From the NCBI GenBank assembly GCA_022823105.1, contig JAJDXU010000089.1:1-6086 (forward strand): DNA of 6,086 bases, given 5' to 3'. Every line of letters starts with the position of its first letter. Positions within the stretch are counted from its first letter, which is position 1. The notes under the pieces are model-generated. The model did no database searches, was not told the DNA's origin, and was given only the letters and a program-made list of their open reading frames with translations. Both the position numbers and the translations under genes were made by a program. Below, piece by piece: positions 6,052 to 6,086 of the stretch. The DNA comes from Dehalococcoidia bacterium (GTDB taxonomy: Bacteria; Chloroflexota; Dehalococcoidia; Lucifugimonadales; UBA3495).

Positions 6052-6086
6052 CTATGCGTACCTGATCCTGGGATCAATGTATGCGT
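6052..6086 (-). CDS. ABC transporter permease, DppB/OppB type, C-terminal end only
   Basis: The last ten codons of a gene entering from the right edge, reading AYIDPRIRYA and a TAG stop at 6054-6052. A C-terminal D-P-R-I-R-Y is the usual ending of DppB/OppB permeases, and the position immediately before a C-type permease is the standard operon order. The fragment is short, so the call rests on this tail motif together with the context. Everything upstream, including the membrane segments, is outside the window. Confidence 0.75.
   Translation of the reverse strand, partial: AYIDPRIRYA

Overview
The window is a GC-rich stretch of bacterial DNA in which every supportable gene lies on the minus strand, so transcription runs from the right edge to the left. 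Codon use is even across it, and there are no insertion sequences, tRNAs, rRNAs or CRISPR arrays. The gene content (a DppBCDF/OppBCDF-type transporter beside short-chain dehydrogenases and an HpaB-family flavin monooxygenase) and the style of the proteins suggest a free-living heterotroph. Uncultured Chloroflexota (SAR202-like) is one possibility, but this is a weak inference because no phylogenetic marker is present.

Right block (about 6086 to 3080): a peptide/nickel-family ABC importer operon in the order permease B (only its last 10 codons are in the window), permease C, ATPase D, ATPase F. The genes are closely spaced: 14 nt between B and C, 57-58 nt between C and D, and a 4-nt ATGA stop/start overlap between D and F. 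The substrate-binding protein is not in the window. The operon ends in a strong GC-rich hairpin at 3003-3026 that reads as an intrinsic terminator on the minus strand.

Middle (2530 to 3079): about 550 nt without a convincing gene. It holds the terminator, a possible promoter for the next block, an 8-bp perfect inverted repeat in the leader of the SDR gene, and an 11-bp direct repeat.

Left block (2529 to 1): three metabolic genes in series. These are a classical SDR oxidoreductase, an extended-SDR NAD-dependent epimerase/dehydratase, and the first 201 codons of a 4-hydroxyphenylacetate 3-hydroxylase (HpaB)-family flavin monooxygenase that runs off the left edge. They probably form one transcript. 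The most economical reading is an uptake-plus-oxidation locus: an importer for an oligopeptide-like or other small polar solute, followed by redox enzymes acting on an aromatic or hydroxylated organic compound. The substrate cannot be read from the sequence, and I see no clear sign of a wholly new system here.
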